Assembly (NCBI GenBank): GCA_008477525.1
Contig: SPDT01000021.1
Location: forward strand, 1 to 64,000
DNA: 64,000 bases
Direction: 5' to 3'
From: Hypomyces perniciosus
Taxonomy: Eukaryota; Ascomycota; Sordariomycetes; Hypocreales; Hypocreaceae
In this document: piece by piece, positions 63,758 to 64,000 of the stretch
How the letters are laid out: each line of letters opens with the position of its first letter
How positions within the stretch are numbered: the stretch's first letter is position 1
Made by a program: the position numbers and the translations under genes
Notes under the pieces: model-generated
Told to the model about the DNA's origin: nothing
Databases searched by the model: none
Seen by the model: the letters and a program-made list of their open reading frames with translations, nothing else

Positions 63758-64000
63758 GGGTATCCCAGAAGAGCAACATGAGCTGCAGCTATGTTTTTTT
63801 TAATACGGAAGATACAGGGAAAATAAAGATGAAACTAGATAGTAAGAGCAGAGGAGCGGCAAATAGCAGCCCACCCAAACTAGGCTTCTCCAATGCATTG
63901 CCAGGTGCTGAGGGATTGTCGGTTGGTGAAAAGCACCTCCAAGAAAATAGGAGGGGTGAATAGGAAATACTCCCTGCCGTTGAAGCCATTCACACAATAC
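63758..64000. other. Window edge, nothing supported
   Basis: Overlapping short frames on both strands, none convincing. The sequence continues beyond the window. Confidence 0.3.

Noticed and set aside
1..64000. tRNA or rRNA genes
   Set aside because: No cloverleaf with proper A and B boxes, and no rRNA-like stretch, was noticed by eye; a covariance-model scan was not possible.

Overview
This window looks like a subtelomeric, transposon-dense segment of a filamentous ascomycete, most likely one of the Eurotiales (Aspergillus/Penicillium type). The evidence is a TTAGGG-type telomere array, very short introns (mostly 45-75 bp, one candidate of 33 bp), fungal-only families (Zn2Cys6 factor with Fungal_trans_2-like domain, WSC protein, DUF3723, Tad1-like LINEs, Helitron with DUF6570-like N-terminus), and long AT-rich tracts. 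Many nonsense codons in the repeats read as CAA/CAG to TAA/TAG or TGG to TAG, the pattern left by repeat-induced point mutation (RIP). The genus assignment is inference. No base-composition index was computed.

Layout. 1-10.8 kb: a gene-free cap of RIP-degraded repeats, with one coding relic at the extreme left that is paralogous to the C-terminal domain of a gene at 46.8-50.4 kb. 10786-10937: an interstitial (TAACCC)n array joined directly to a zinc-cluster transcription factor gene that has lost the first half of its zinc cluster. 12.5-18.5 kb: nested DNA transposons (two truncated hATs, MITEs, Tc1 ends) and LTR remnants. 18497-23885: a Copia retrotransposon with an uninterrupted polyprotein. 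23.9-34.2 kb: a LINE scrap, a degraded Helitron (minus strand) and a degraded Tad1-like LINE (plus strand). 34450-37187: a five-exon WSC-domain membrane protein gene. 37.2-46.7 kb: repeats, LINE and LTR fragments, an NLR-repeat relic, a Tc1/mariner copy and two MITEs. 46829-50355: a modular secreted protein made of a six-hairpin glycosidase domain, nine 42-residue Cys-rich repeats and a conserved C-terminal domain. 51.0-52.4 kb: a relic ORF, a solo LTR and a LINE derivative. 53.2-64 kb: genic again, with a Ulp1-like pseudoenzyme candidate, a LysM-like secreted protein, a DUF3723 protein and several small unknown genes.

The genes do not form a pathway. Two strands recur: secreted or cell-surface carbohydrate-binding proteins (WSC, glycosidase with Cys-rich repeats, LysM-like), which suit a subtelomeric niche-adaptation region, and self/non-self or mobile-element-associated families (NLR-repeat relic, CHAT-like relic, DUF3723, Ulp1-like). 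The strongest candidates for something not routinely described are the telomere seam inside the zinc-cluster gene and the repeat-expanded glycosidase fusion with a palindromic MITE set against its TATA box.
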